Positions 1-8,076 of a stretch of DNA of 11,116 nt are shown here, one piece after another. A model generated the notes under the pieces. The model had not been told where the DNA came from, did not search any database, and saw only the letters and a list, made by a program, of their open reading frames with translations. The translations under genes and the position numbers were made by a program. Origin of the DNA: an uncultured Clostridia bacterium (GTDB lineage: Bacteria; Bacillota; Clostridia; Christensenellales; Borkfalkiaceae). Within the stretch, counting starts at the first letter, position 1; each line of letters opens with the position of its first letter. Location of the stretch: the NCBI GenBank assembly GCA_934254725.1, contig CAKQLR010000055.1:1-11116 (forward strand). Direction: 5' to 3'.

Positions 1-49
1 GCGGTAATTCTCACAAAAAAGAAAAAACACAATAAGGTAAACGAATAAA

Positions 50-1732
50 ATGAAAAATTTAGTCGTTAAAATTCTATCGCTTTTATGTTTTGTATGTATC
101 TGTTTTGCCTTCGCCTCGTGCGATGACAAAACAGTATACGACAATCTGAAAGACGACGGTAATTTCATAACCGTTACCTATAACCCTAACGGCGGAAGGA
201 TTTTAATGAGGAAGGAAATGTCTTACATAGATATGTTCAACCCCTCTAAAATCCAAAAAAGTGCGGACGGTACTGTGCACATCAAGCTTTTAAGTCTTGA
301 AAGCAGCCTTCGCTCCACTCAGGACATTACCCCTGCAAAGAACGGATACTTCTGCGCGGGTTGGTACAGGACTCGCACGCCCGAAAAGAAGATTATAGAA
401 AACGTCGAATATTTTATAGACGAGGCAGGCAATGCCCTCGTTCTCAACGATAACGACGAATATGTAATTAAACTTTACAAAAGGGAGAACGGCTACGTAG
501 CTGCGGAAAGCGGAAAAGAAACCGTTTCCACGCCCGTATACAATTATGCCGACCGTTGGGATTTTGAAAAAGACGAGCTTGTTTATTACGAAAGCGAAAA
601 CAAACTCGGCGTATACAACGGTGAGAAGAACGAAATCAAATACCTGGAAGAAAAGAATTACGACGTAACTCTGTACGCCGCCTGGATAAAGAATTATACT
701 TTCGAGTATTATTACGAAGAAACCGTAGGTTCCGAAACCAAATGGGTTAAAGGCGGGGCAAGCTCCGGCTTTGATTACATGTTCGTTAATTCGGGTAAAG
801 ACGGCAGTGAGGATCTTGACACTATATATCTTCCCTACTGGAATTATAACGAAAACAACCAGAAAACGGGCGGAATGTTCTATTCCGGCGACAGAGATAA
901 AAAGCAAACCATTCCAAAAAAATCCGGTACGACTTTTTACAAGGCATACACGGACGAAGCTTGCACAGAAGAGATTGCGACCGAAAAGATAAAGCATTCG
1001 GGAACGGTAAATTTTGAAAACGCCACGGCTGTAGATCCTGTTCAAAAGATTTACGTAAAGACTACCCCCGGCGAAGATTATTACATAGATACCGTAGAAC
1101 AGTTTACGGAAAACGCCTCTCTTACAGGCAATTATTATATAAGAAACGACCTTGTCTTTACAAAGGACGCGTCCTGGCCCGCAACGTTTACTCAGAACGA
1201 GTTTAAAGGAAAGATTATATCCGAAGTATCTTCGGGCGTAACTTTCAGCGGAATAGACGTTACTGTAAGTGCAAAAGCAAACGGCGGATTGTTCGGCATT
1301 ATATCGAGTAATGCGGAGATAAGCGGCATTTCGTTTAAAGACGTAAACGTATATATGTCCTCAATCGCCCCCAAAGGCAATTACGGACTTCTTGCGGGTA
1401 TGATTGCCGAAAACGCAAAACTTACGAACGTTTCGATAAACGGCTCGCTCAGGCTTAACGGCGAAACCGACACAAAGACGGACGGCGACAGAGCCGCGTT
1501 GATAAACCTTTACGCGAATACCGAAGCGGAAAATGCCCTTGCAGGCGTAACCAAAGGAGAGGTTAAGTTGTACTTCTGCGGCGCCAAAAACAGAAGCGGC
1601 ACGTACAGATACAACATAGTATTAGGCTCAGGACAAGTGGACGAGAACTATAAAATTACCTATAAATATCGTGCGTTGACCGAGAATAGGGAAGAAAGCG
1701 AAAGCCTTGAATACCCTAAGGCGTCCGCGTAA
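50..1732 (+). CDS. Surface lipoprotein with InlB-type repeat and GLUG-like region
   Basis: This 560-residue protein is probably exported and lipid-anchored. The N-terminus has two lysines, a hydrophobic stretch (residues 8-23) and a lipobox-like F-A-S-C with the cysteine at residue 24. Residues 40-49 (I-T-V-T-Y-N-P-N-G-G), 99-106 (G-Y-F-C-A-G-W-Y) and 204-212 (ending L-Y-A-A-W) are the three hallmarks of an InlB B-repeat (Listeria-Bacteroides repeat), here stretched to about 170 residues against a usual 70 or so. Residues about 348-470 look like a GLUG-type beta-helical region, with G-G-L-F-G at 412-416 and a second G-L-L-A-G copy. Such modules occur in surface proteins for binding or adhesion; no catalytic motif is visible. 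The start ATG has a weak AAGG 12 bases upstream. The gene ends 39 bases before oppA with no terminator, so co-transcription is likely. The function is unknown; an accessory surface protein for the importer is only an inference from position. Confidence 0.85.
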   Translation: MKNLVVKILSLLCFVCICFAFASCDDKTVYDNLKDDGNFITVTYNPNGGRILMRKEMSYIDMFNPSKIQKSADGTVHIKLLSLESSLRSTQDITPAKNGYFCAGWYRTRTPEKKIIENVEYFIDEAGNALVLNDNDEYVIKLYKRENGYVAAESGKETVSTPVYNYADRWDFEKDELVYYESENKLGVYNGEKNEIKYLEEKNYDVTLYAAWIKNYTFEYYYEETVGSETKWVKGGASSGFDYMFVNSGKDGSEDLDTIYLPYWNYNENNQKTGGMFYSGDRDKKQTIPKKSGTTFYKAYTDEACTEEIATEKIKHSGTVNFENATAVDPVQKIYVKTTPGEDYYIDTVEQFTENASLTGNYYIRNDLVFTKDASWPATFTQNEFKGKIISEVSSGVTFSGIDVTVSAKANGGLFGIISSNAEISGISFKDVNVYMSSIAPKGNYGLLAGMIAENAKLTNVSINGSLRLNGETDTKTDGDRAALINLYANTEAENALAGVTKGEVKLYFCGAKNRSGTYRYNIVLGSGQVDENYKITYKYRALTENREESESLEYPKASA

Positions 1733-1771
1733 AACAAACTACTTTCAAAAAAACACAGGAGGCTGTTAAAA

Positions 1772-4492
1772 ATGAAGAATAAAAAGCTCTTGAAGATTCT
1801 TATTCCGGTAGTAAGTGTTGTGCTTATACTCGCAATCGTATTACCGATAGTAATTATCAACAACGGCGGAAAGAAAAAAGACGCAATAGTTATAATGACA
1901 GACGAGCTGAGCGGCTTGTTCAATCCTTTCTACGCTACAAGCGGAACGGATATGGACGTAGTTGGTATGACCCAGATAGGTATGCTTTCCAGCGAATATG
2001 ACACCGCAACCAGCACCCCCAACATAGTTGCTGGTATGGAAAAGCCCTGCGTCGCACTCGATTATGACATTAAAACGGTAGACGTCGGCAAAGATAAACC
2101 CGAACAGGTTTACACTTTCGTTATCAAAAACGGCTTGAAGTTTTCCGACGGTAAGCCTCTTACGATGAACGACGTAATGTTCAACATTTACGAATATCTC
2201 GACCCCGTTTACACAGGTTCTTCCACTATGTACTCCATCAAGATTAAAGGCTTGAGCGAATACAGAACCAAGAAAGATAACGATTCGGAAGCAGAAGATA
2301 CACTTAACGACACAGCTGCAAACACCGCTGCTGAAAGAAAGAACATTTTAAGAAACTTCTTCGTTAAAGCCGCACAGGATCCCGAAGACCCCGATCGTAT
2401 TACAGAAGCAACCAAGAACGAGGTTTTCAGACTTATCGACGAATGGGACCCCACGAATGACCAGAAGTTGGTTTATGTCAGCGAAAAACAAGCAGAAGAT
2501 ACAACTACCTATTCTACCGCTTATTTCCGCAACAAAGTCAAGGAAGACTACAACCTCGTTTCGGACGAATATCTTAAAGAACTTAAGAACGACTTCAAAG
2601 CGGCAAGAGACGCTTTCGACGTAAACACCGCTCCTTATAACGAATACGCCGAAAAATTAAAGAACGAAATATTCACGTTCTTCTTACTCGAAGGATATAT
2701 CACTCCCGAATATCAGAACGTTGCAGGTAAAGAAGATAAGACAAAAATCGTAAGATTTGTAGGCGAAGACTTAGTAAATATATACAAAACGGAAGATGCG
2801 GCTATCAATTTCGTACACAGCGACGGAATGGAAGCTAAATTCAGAGAAGTTTTGTCTTATACTCAGACGGGTGCTACTTTGTCCACGAGATTTGCTGCGG
2901 ACGCTAAATCCATTCTTTTACAGCAGAACAGAGATAACATCGGTTCCGGCGAATACGAAAATATTTCCGGCGTTGTATCCCTCGGTCACCTCGCAAAGGA
3001 TTCCAACCCCGCTTCGGTAACCGTAAACGGAAAGACATATAAAATTGCTTACGACCACGATAAGGACGGTGTTCCCGTAAATGGTGATAAAACTTACAAT
3101 ACTTTAAGCGACAATTCAAACGACGCTTATTTCGACGTATTGCAGATAACCCTCGAACAGCCCGACCCGAAAGCTATATATAACTTCTCTTTCACCGTAG
3201 CTCCCGCACATTATTATACTGCGGCTAAGCTTGGCGATGCGGGCGAGGAAATCAATATCAAAGAAAACAAATTTGGTGTTCCCTGGGCGGATTCCACATT
3301 CCAGACCAAGGTTATTCAGTCCGAAAAGAACGTTTCCGTTCCTATGGGCGCGGGCGTTTACACGGCAACCGACATAAACAATAACGACAACCCGGACGGT
3401 ATAAACTTCTGGAACAGCGGTATAGTTTACTTCAAGGCAAACAAAAACTTTATGTTTGAAGTAAAGCACGAAAAACTTTGCATGCAGGTAGTTACTTCCT
3501 CCGGTGCGGTAGAAGTTTTAAAGAAAGGCAAAGTTGACTATATCACCCCGCAGCTCACCGATAAGAACCTCGAAGATCTCGAAAGCGCGGGTAAGAACAT
3601 TAAGATAGATAAACCTCAACAGCTCGGCTACGGCTATATCGGTATAAACGCAGGTAAAGTTACTTACAGAAACTTGCGTAAAGCGATAATGGCTGCTATG
3701 AATATAGACGCGGCTCTCGAATATTATTCGGGCGATACATGCGTTCCAATCAACTGGCCTATGTCCACTGTAAGCTGGGCATACCCGAAATATCCGGACG
3801 GCAGATTAAAACCCAATAACACCGATTACGCTAACGGTTGGACTGAAGGCGAAGCACATGCAGTCGAAGTAGTAGAAAATTACACTCAGAAAGCTATAAA
3901 CGACGGCGCAGACGCAAGCGACTTCAAAATCACGCTTACCATAGCCGGCGCGTCCATAACCGAACACCCGACTTACCTCGTATTCAAACAGGCTGCGGAA
4001 CTTCTCAACGGTCTCAACGAAAAGACAGGCAAAGACGCAGGCACCTACAAATGGAACGTAGAGGTTAAGGCGGACTCTCAGGCGCTTACAAAACTTTCCA
4101 CCGGTTCGCTTCAGGTATGGGCTGCCGCTTGGGGTTCCACGATAGACCCGGATATGTACCAGGTTTATCACGTTAATTCGTCCGCAACTTCCGTAAGGGC
4201 TTGGGGTTATCCCGAAATCAAGCAGAACCGTGACAGCGATGACTTTAAACTCATCAACGGCACGCTCAAGAGTTTGATAGAAGAAGGTCGTGCGGTGACA
4301 GATCAGGAACAAAGAAAGGGCATTTACGAAGAGGCGATGAACCAAGTTCTCGAACTCGCAGTAGAGCTTCCCGTATATCAACGTTCCACGTTGTACGCTT
4401 ACAACACCGAAAGCGTAAAGGGCTGGTACACCGACGTTAACCCGTACAATTCGCCTATCAACGAAATCTGGAAACTCGAACTCGTAAAATAA
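1772..4492 (+). CDS. oppA: Enlarged OppA-like peptide/solute-binding protein (SBP_bac_5)
   Basis: This is the extracytoplasmic substrate-binding component of the Opp/Dpp-type importer encoded just downstream. Family signs are L-F-N-P-F near residue 50, F-S-D-G at about 124, a Q-P-D-P segment near 462, Y-I-G-I-N at 622-626, and a W-G-S-T-I-D-P-D segment near 790. At 906 residues it is far longer than the usual 520-600: the spacing from F-S-D-G to Y-I-G-I-N is about 500 residues instead of roughly 200, which implies an insertion at about 165-450. That insertion holds a D-x-D-x-D-G loop (428-433) with an Asp at position 12 (439), as in EF-hand or dockerin calcium loops. The N-terminus has a Lys-rich start and a long hydrophobic stretch (about 8-30) but no lipobox cysteine, so it may be an uncleaved membrane anchor. 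AGGAGG at 1757-1762, nine bases ahead, fixes the start. The gene lies directly before oppBCDF. Peptides are the likely substrate; the exact one is unknown. Confidence 0.93.
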   Translation: MKNKKLLKILIPVVSVVLILAIVLPIVIINNGGKKKDAIVIMTDELSGLFNPFYATSGTDMDVVGMTQIGMLSSEYDTATSTPNIVAGMEKPCVALDYDIKTVDVGKDKPEQVYTFVIKNGLKFSDGKPLTMNDVMFNIYEYLDPVYTGSSTMYSIKIKGLSEYRTKKDNDSEAEDTLNDTAANTAAERKNILRNFFVKAAQDPEDPDRITEATKNEVFRLIDEWDPTNDQKLVYVSEKQAEDTTTYSTAYFRNKVKEDYNLVSDEYLKELKNDFKAARDAFDVNTAPYNEYAEKLKNEIFTFFLLEGYITPEYQNVAGKEDKTKIVRFVGEDLVNIYKTEDAAINFVHSDGMEAKFREVLSYTQTGATLSTRFAADAKSILLQQNRDNIGSGEYENISGVVSLGHLAKDSNPASVTVNGKTYKIAYDHDKDGVPVNGDKTYNTLSDNSNDAYFDVLQITLEQPDPKAIYNFSFTVAPAHYYTAAKLGDAGEEINIKENKFGVPWADSTFQTKVIQSEKNVSVPMGAGVYTATDINNNDNPDGINFWNSGIVYFKANKNFMFEVKHEKLCMQVVTSSGAVEVLKKGKVDYITPQLTDKNLEDLESAGKNIKIDKPQQLGYGYIGINAGKVTYRNLRKAIMAAMNIDAALEYYSGDTCVPINWPMSTVSWAYPKYPDGRLKPNNTDYANGWTEGEAHAVEVVENYTQKAINDGADASDFKITLTIAGASITEHPTYLVFKQAAELLNGLNEKTGKDAGTYKWNVEVKADSQALTKLSTGSLQVWAAAWGSTIDPDMYQVYHVNSSATSVRAWGYPEIKQNRDSDDFKLINGTLKSLIEEGRAVTDQEQRKGIYEEAMNQVLELAVELPVYQRSTLYAYNTESVKGWYTDVNPYNSPINEIWKLELVK

Positions 4493-4520
4493 CATAAACG
4501 TAAACAAAAGTAAAAATGAA

Positions 4521-4564
4521 AGGAGTAATGTTCTTTATCTTTTACGGTAAAGAACGTTTCTCCT
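4521..4564 (+). promoter_or_regulatory. Long intercistronic hairpin between oppA and oppB
   Basis: Bases 4521-4539 pair with 4546-4564: 19 positions with one T-T mismatch and two G-T wobbles, closing a six-base loop (4540-4545). No T-run follows, so it is not a typical terminator. It buries the sequence AAAGGAGTAATG. Hairpins after binding-protein genes commonly protect the upstream mRNA and keep the binding protein more abundant than the permeases; that role is inferred here. Its 3' arm overlaps TCTCC (4559-4563), which could instead pair with the oppB ribosome binding site (GGAGA, 4577-4581). Confidence 0.7.
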
Positions 4565-4585
4565 ATCTGCATAATCGGAGATATA

Positions 4586-5575
4586 ATGTTAAAATACATT
4601 CTAAAAAGAATAGGGATATCCTTGTTATTGCTTCTCGGCGTGTCTTTTATTCTTTACGCGTTGTTACGGTGCATGCCGGTGGACTTCGTTGAAACAAAAA
4701 TAATCGCTCTTGCTACGGGCGGCGCAACCGTTTCGGACGAATTCAAAGAACAATTATACGCGACCTACGGTCTTAACGGAAACATAATACAGGGTTATTT
4801 CAATTGGCTCGGCAATCTTTGCCGTTTCGATTTCGGCAACAGCTTTAAAAGTCAGCGCCCCGTTATAAAAGAGATTTTCGCTGCGGACAGAATGGGTACG
4901 TCTTTTGTCGTTGCCGCAATAGCAACCGTATTCGAATTCTTAATCGCCATTCCTCTCGGAATAACCGCCGCTACGCATCAATACTCTTTCCGCGATTACC
5001 TCGTAACAGTGCTCGTTCTCGTTGGTATTTCTTTGCCGTCTTTCTTTTTCGGACAGATGCTCAAAGGCATATTTGCGGATAAGCTCGGCTGGTTCCCGCC
5101 CGAAGGTATGTTGACCGCAGGCGCAAACTATTCCAACGTCTTTGAAAAGTTAGGGGACTATATTTCGCATATGTTCCTGCCCGTCGTAACGGTAGTAATC
5201 CTCAGTATCGGCGGAAGAATGAGAATGACGAGAACGAATATGCTTGAAGTTTTAAATTCCGATTACATTCGTACAGCAAGGGCTAAAGGTCTTTCCGAAA
5301 GAAAGGTTATATATAAACACGCTTTCAGAAACACCCTTATTCCTCTCGTAACCGGTCTTGCGGGTCTTATTCCGTCCCTTTTCTCCGGCGCTATGATTAC
5401 CGAATCGGTATTCCAGCTTTCCGGTATAGGTAAATACGCTCTCGAAGCGATGCAGATGGGAGATATTCCGGTAATAATGACTTATAATATGTTCCTCGCC
5501 GTACTATCCGTAACGGGCGTATTGCTTTCGGATCTTATGTACGCGGTTGTTGACCCGAGGGTTAAATTAGCTTAA
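4586..5575 (+). CDS. oppB: Oligopeptide ABC importer permease OppB
   Basis: This 329-residue protein is the first transmembrane subunit of the importer (BPD_transp_1 family) and forms half of the translocation path with OppC. It begins M-L-K-Y-I-L-K-R-I followed by the first membrane helix (about 9-29), the standard OppB/DppB N-terminus, then an extracytoplasmic segment and five further hydrophobic stretches. The cytoplasmic EAA coupling loop, which contacts the ATPases, is at about 219-240 (core Y-I-R-T-A-R-A-K-G, 227-235). The C-terminus V-D-P-R-V-K-L is also typical. Length is normal for the family. The ribosome binding site CGGAG ends five bases before the ATG and may be masked by pairing with 4559-4563. 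It lies 93 bases after oppA and 16 bases before oppC. Confidence 0.95.
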   Translation: MLKYILKRIGISLLLLLGVSFILYALLRCMPVDFVETKIIALATGGATVSDEFKEQLYATYGLNGNIIQGYFNWLGNLCRFDFGNSFKSQRPVIKEIFAADRMGTSFVVAAIATVFEFLIAIPLGITAATHQYSFRDYLVTVLVLVGISLPSFFFGQMLKGIFADKLGWFPPEGMLTAGANYSNVFEKLGDYISHMFLPVVTVVILSIGGRMRMTRTNMLEVLNSDYIRTARAKGLSERKVIYKHAFRNTLIPLVTGLAGLIPSLFSGAMITESVFQLSGIGKYALEAMQMGDIPVIMTYNMFLAVLSVTGVLLSDLMYAVVDPRVKLA

Positions 5576-5591
5576 AGGAGGCGGAATTACA

Positions 5592-6719
5592 ATGGATGAA
5601 AAAGATATGAATACTCCGCTTTCGGAAAAAGAGCTTATAGAAACACAGGCGACAAAGGAAGCGATAGAGGAAATAAAAGAAGCGGAAAATACCTCGGTTG
5701 AGGGTGAAACCGCCGATACCGATGCCCCGCTCGATAAAAATATAAGACTTATGTCTCCCACGCGAATGGTCGTGCGCAGATTTTTCCGCTCTAAACTTTC
5801 GCTCGCTGGCATAATCATGCTTGCCGCTCTGTTCCTATTCAGCTGGGCAGGTCCGCTCGTTTACAATCGTTGGGGAGAGACCGAAACGGACAGATCGGGC
5901 GCAAGTAAATTCTATCAGGAAGAAATCACGGTAATCGGTGCCGACGGAAGCGAATACACTTTCATTCAGGTAAGAAAGGAAGGTAAAGAAATAAACAAAC
6001 TTGCAAAACCGTCCGGCGCGCATATCCTCGGCACGGACGAGCAGGGTATGGACGTATTTACCCGTCTTATGTGGGGCGGAAGATTATCTCTTTCGTTATC
6101 ATTCTTTACGGTTCTTCTTATATCCGCGCTCGGAATAATTATGGGAGGTATAGCCGGTTATTACGGAGGCATCGTCGATAACATAATCATGCGTATATGC
6201 GACGTGCTTATGTGCTTGCCGACCCTTCCTTTGATGCTTATTATCGGTACCGTACTGGAATCCAACGGCGTACCGCAGGACTATTACATATATTTGCTTA
6301 TGGGCGTATTGTCCATCTTCTCGTGGCCTGGAATGGCAAGACTTGTAAGAGGACAGATACTGTTTTTAAGAGAGCAGGAATATATGGTAGCCGCGGAAGC
6401 TATGGGGTATTCCACCGCAAGGAAGATATTCAAGCACTTAATTCCTAACATATTGCCTCAGATACTCGTTTCCATGACGCTTTCTCTCGGCAGTATGATA
6501 CTTTACGAATCCACGTTATCCTATTTGAACCTCGGCGTTAAGATACCTTACGCTTCCTGGGGTACCATGATAGAGATAATTTCCAAGAATAAAGAAGTTC
6601 TTACCGATCACCTCAACGTTTGGGTTCCCGCCGGCGTATGTATCGTAATTGCCGTTCTGGGCTTCAACTTTATAGGCGACGGTTTAAGGGACGCTCTCGA
6701 TCCCAAGCAGAGAAGATAA
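5592..6719 (+). CDS. oppC: Oligopeptide ABC importer permease OppC with acidic N-terminal tail
   Basis: This 375-residue protein is the second membrane subunit, pairing with OppB. Residues 1-50 form a strongly acidic tail (16 Asp/Glu against 5 Lys). Next comes the OppC_N region, with R-R-F-F-R-S-K-L and a first helix at about 73-93. An external segment leads to H-I-L-G-T-D-E-Q-G-M-D-V (144 onward), a hallmark of OppC/DppC. The EAA coupling loop lies around 263-285, with core E-Y-M-V-A-A-E-A-M-G at 263-272. The C-terminal G-D-G-L-R-D-A-L-D-P is also typical. The protein is longer than the common 290-310 residues, mainly because of the tail and a somewhat long first external segment. AAAGGAGG overlapping the oppB stop, nine bases ahead of the ATG, fixes the start. 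Confidence 0.95.
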   Translation: MDEKDMNTPLSEKELIETQATKEAIEEIKEAENTSVEGETADTDAPLDKNIRLMSPTRMVVRRFFRSKLSLAGIIMLAALFLFSWAGPLVYNRWGETETDRSGASKFYQEEITVIGADGSEYTFIQVRKEGKEINKLAKPSGAHILGTDEQGMDVFTRLMWGGRLSLSLSFFTVLLISALGIIMGGIAGYYGGIVDNIIMRICDVLMCLPTLPLMLIIGTVLESNGVPQDYYIYLLMGVLSIFSWPGMARLVRGQILFLREQEYMVAAEAMGYSTARKIFKHLIPNILPQILVSMTLSLGSMILYESTLSYLNLGVKIPYASWGTMIEIISKNKEVLTDHLNVWVPAGVCIVIAVLGFNFIGDGLRDALDPKQRR

Positions 6720-6732
6720 GGAGGGTATTTAA

Positions 6733-8076
6733 ATGAGTGAAGAAATAAAAATCGCAAAGCCCTCTGAAAAGGCTAAAAAGCACTATTTATCTGGCAAAGA
6801 GATCAGAGCAATAGCAAAGGCGAACAACAAGGAAATGCGCCGTTTAGAGAAAGCTAAGCGCGCAAACCTTCCCGAGTCGGAATTTACCACCACTATGAAG
6901 GATGATAAGAATATTCTCGAAATAGAGAATCTTCATTCTTACTTCTTTACGGATCAAGGCGTGGTAAAAGCGGTAAACGGCGTAACGTTCAACGTTCCGC
7001 TTAACGCCACCGTCGGCGTGGTAGGGGAGTCCGGTTGCGGTAAATCGGTTACTTCCATGTCCGTCATGAGGCTTTTGCAGGGACCTTCCGGGCAGATAGT
7101 GGAAGGCTCCATAAGATTTAAAGCGTACGATTATTCCAAAGACGCGAACGGCGATTTCATTCCCGTTTACGAAAAAGACGAAAATGGCAACGTTAAGACG
7201 GAGCCTGTTTACGATAAAAAGGGTAACCCCGTACAAAAGAACGGTGAGCCTGTAACGAGACCCGTCCAGAAGAAGGACGAAAACGGCTTAGGCGTTTACG
7301 AAAAGGAAGAAAAGGTTTACGATATAGCCAAGATGCCTATGAACGAAATGTACAGGCTTCGCGGCAGACAGATGTCTATGGTTTTCCAGGAACCTATGAC
7401 GTCGCTTAACCCTGTTTTCACTATTGGCGATCAGCTTGACGAGGTAACGCTTCTTCACGTTCCCGGTGCAGATAAAGAGTACGCAAAAAAGCGTTCCATA
7501 GAAATGCTCAACACCGTAGGTATCGCTATGGCAGAGCGTGTTTACGCCTCCTACCCACACGAACTTTCCGGCGGTATGCGTCAGCGCGTAATGATTGCTA
7601 TGGCGCTTGCCTGCGAGCCTCGTCTTATAATAGCAGACGAGCCGACAACCGCGCTTGACGTTACTATACAAGCGCAGATACTTCAGCTTTTCAACGATTT
7701 AAAGAAGAAGATCAACGGCTCCATTCTTCTTATCACGCACGACCTCGGCGTAATAGCCGAAATGGCGGATTTCGTCGTGGTAATGTACGCGGGCAGAATA
7801 ATAGAGATGGGCACCGCTTCGGAGATATTCCATAATCCCTGCCATCCTTACACGCAAGGTTTGCAAAAATCTAAGCCTACGATGAAGTCGCAGGGCACCA
7901 CGTTGTTCAACATACCCGGTAACGTGCCTAACCCGATAGACATGCCGGATTACTGTTATTTCAAAGAAAGATGCTCCGAATGTATAGGAAGATGCTCGGG
8001 AACGTATCCCGAAATGGTGCAGATAAGTCCTACGCATTTCGTAGCTTGTCATCTTTACTCAAAGGAGGAAAAGTAA
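6733..8076 (+). CDS. oppD: Oligopeptide ABC importer ATPase OppD with internal repeat insertion
   Basis: This is one of the two cytoplasmic ATPases driving transport through OppBC. All motifs are intact: Walker A G-E-S-G-C-G-K-S (98-105), Q-loop Gln219, signature L-S-G-G-M-R-Q-R (278-285), Walker B with catalytic Glu303, and H-loop His336. The C-terminal Oligo_HPN region has Cys408, 414, 417, 421 and 439. At 447 residues it exceeds the usual 320-350, for two reasons. A basic tail (residues 6-43: 14 Lys/Arg against 4 Glu) precedes the domain. Also, an insertion at about 137-197, between Walker A and the Q-loop, carries imperfect repeats of the form P-V-Y/Q-E/D-K with D-E-N-G. The reading frame stays open and the flanking motifs are intact, so it is not a frameshift. 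AAGGAGGG seven bases before the ATG fixes the start. The stop codon is directly followed by the oppF ATG. Confidence 0.95.
   Translation: MSEEIKIAKPSEKAKKHYLSGKEIRAIAKANNKEMRRLEKAKRANLPESEFTTTMKDDKNILEIENLHSYFFTDQGVVKAVNGVTFNVPLNATVGVVGESGCGKSVTSMSVMRLLQGPSGQIVEGSIRFKAYDYSKDANGDFIPVYEKDENGNVKTEPVYDKKGNPVQKNGEPVTRPVQKKDENGLGVYEKEEKVYDIAKMPMNEMYRLRGRQMSMVFQEPMTSLNPVFTIGDQLDEVTLLHVPGADKEYAKKRSIEMLNTVGIAMAERVYASYPHELSGGMRQRVMIAMALACEPRLIIADEPTTALDVTIQAQILQLFNDLKKKINGSILLITHDLGVIAEMADFVVVMYAGRIIEMGTASEIFHNPCHPYTQGLQKSKPTMKSQGTTLFNIPGNVPNPIDMPDYCYFKERCSECIGRCSGTYPEMVQISPTHFVACHLYSKEEK

Noticed and set aside
290..1045. Minus-strand open frame of 251 codons opposite the InlB/GLUG lipoprotein
   Set aside because: The + strand has a signal peptide and repeat motifs; the antisense frame has neither a clear ribosome binding site nor a known domain.
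3806..4507. Minus-strand open frame of 233 codons opposite the end of oppA
   Set aside because: The + strand encodes the conserved C-terminal part of OppA, and the antisense translation shows no family features.
4528..4692. Possible 54-codon leader ORF after AAAGGAG, overlapping the start of oppB
   Set aside because: The ribosome binding site is only two bases from this ATG, the whole start lies inside a strong hairpin, and the frame runs out of phase into oppB.
7141..7323. Frameshift or assembly error as the reason for the OppD insertion
   Set aside because: The frame stays open across it, codon style matches the gene, and ATPase motifs on both sides are in one frame.
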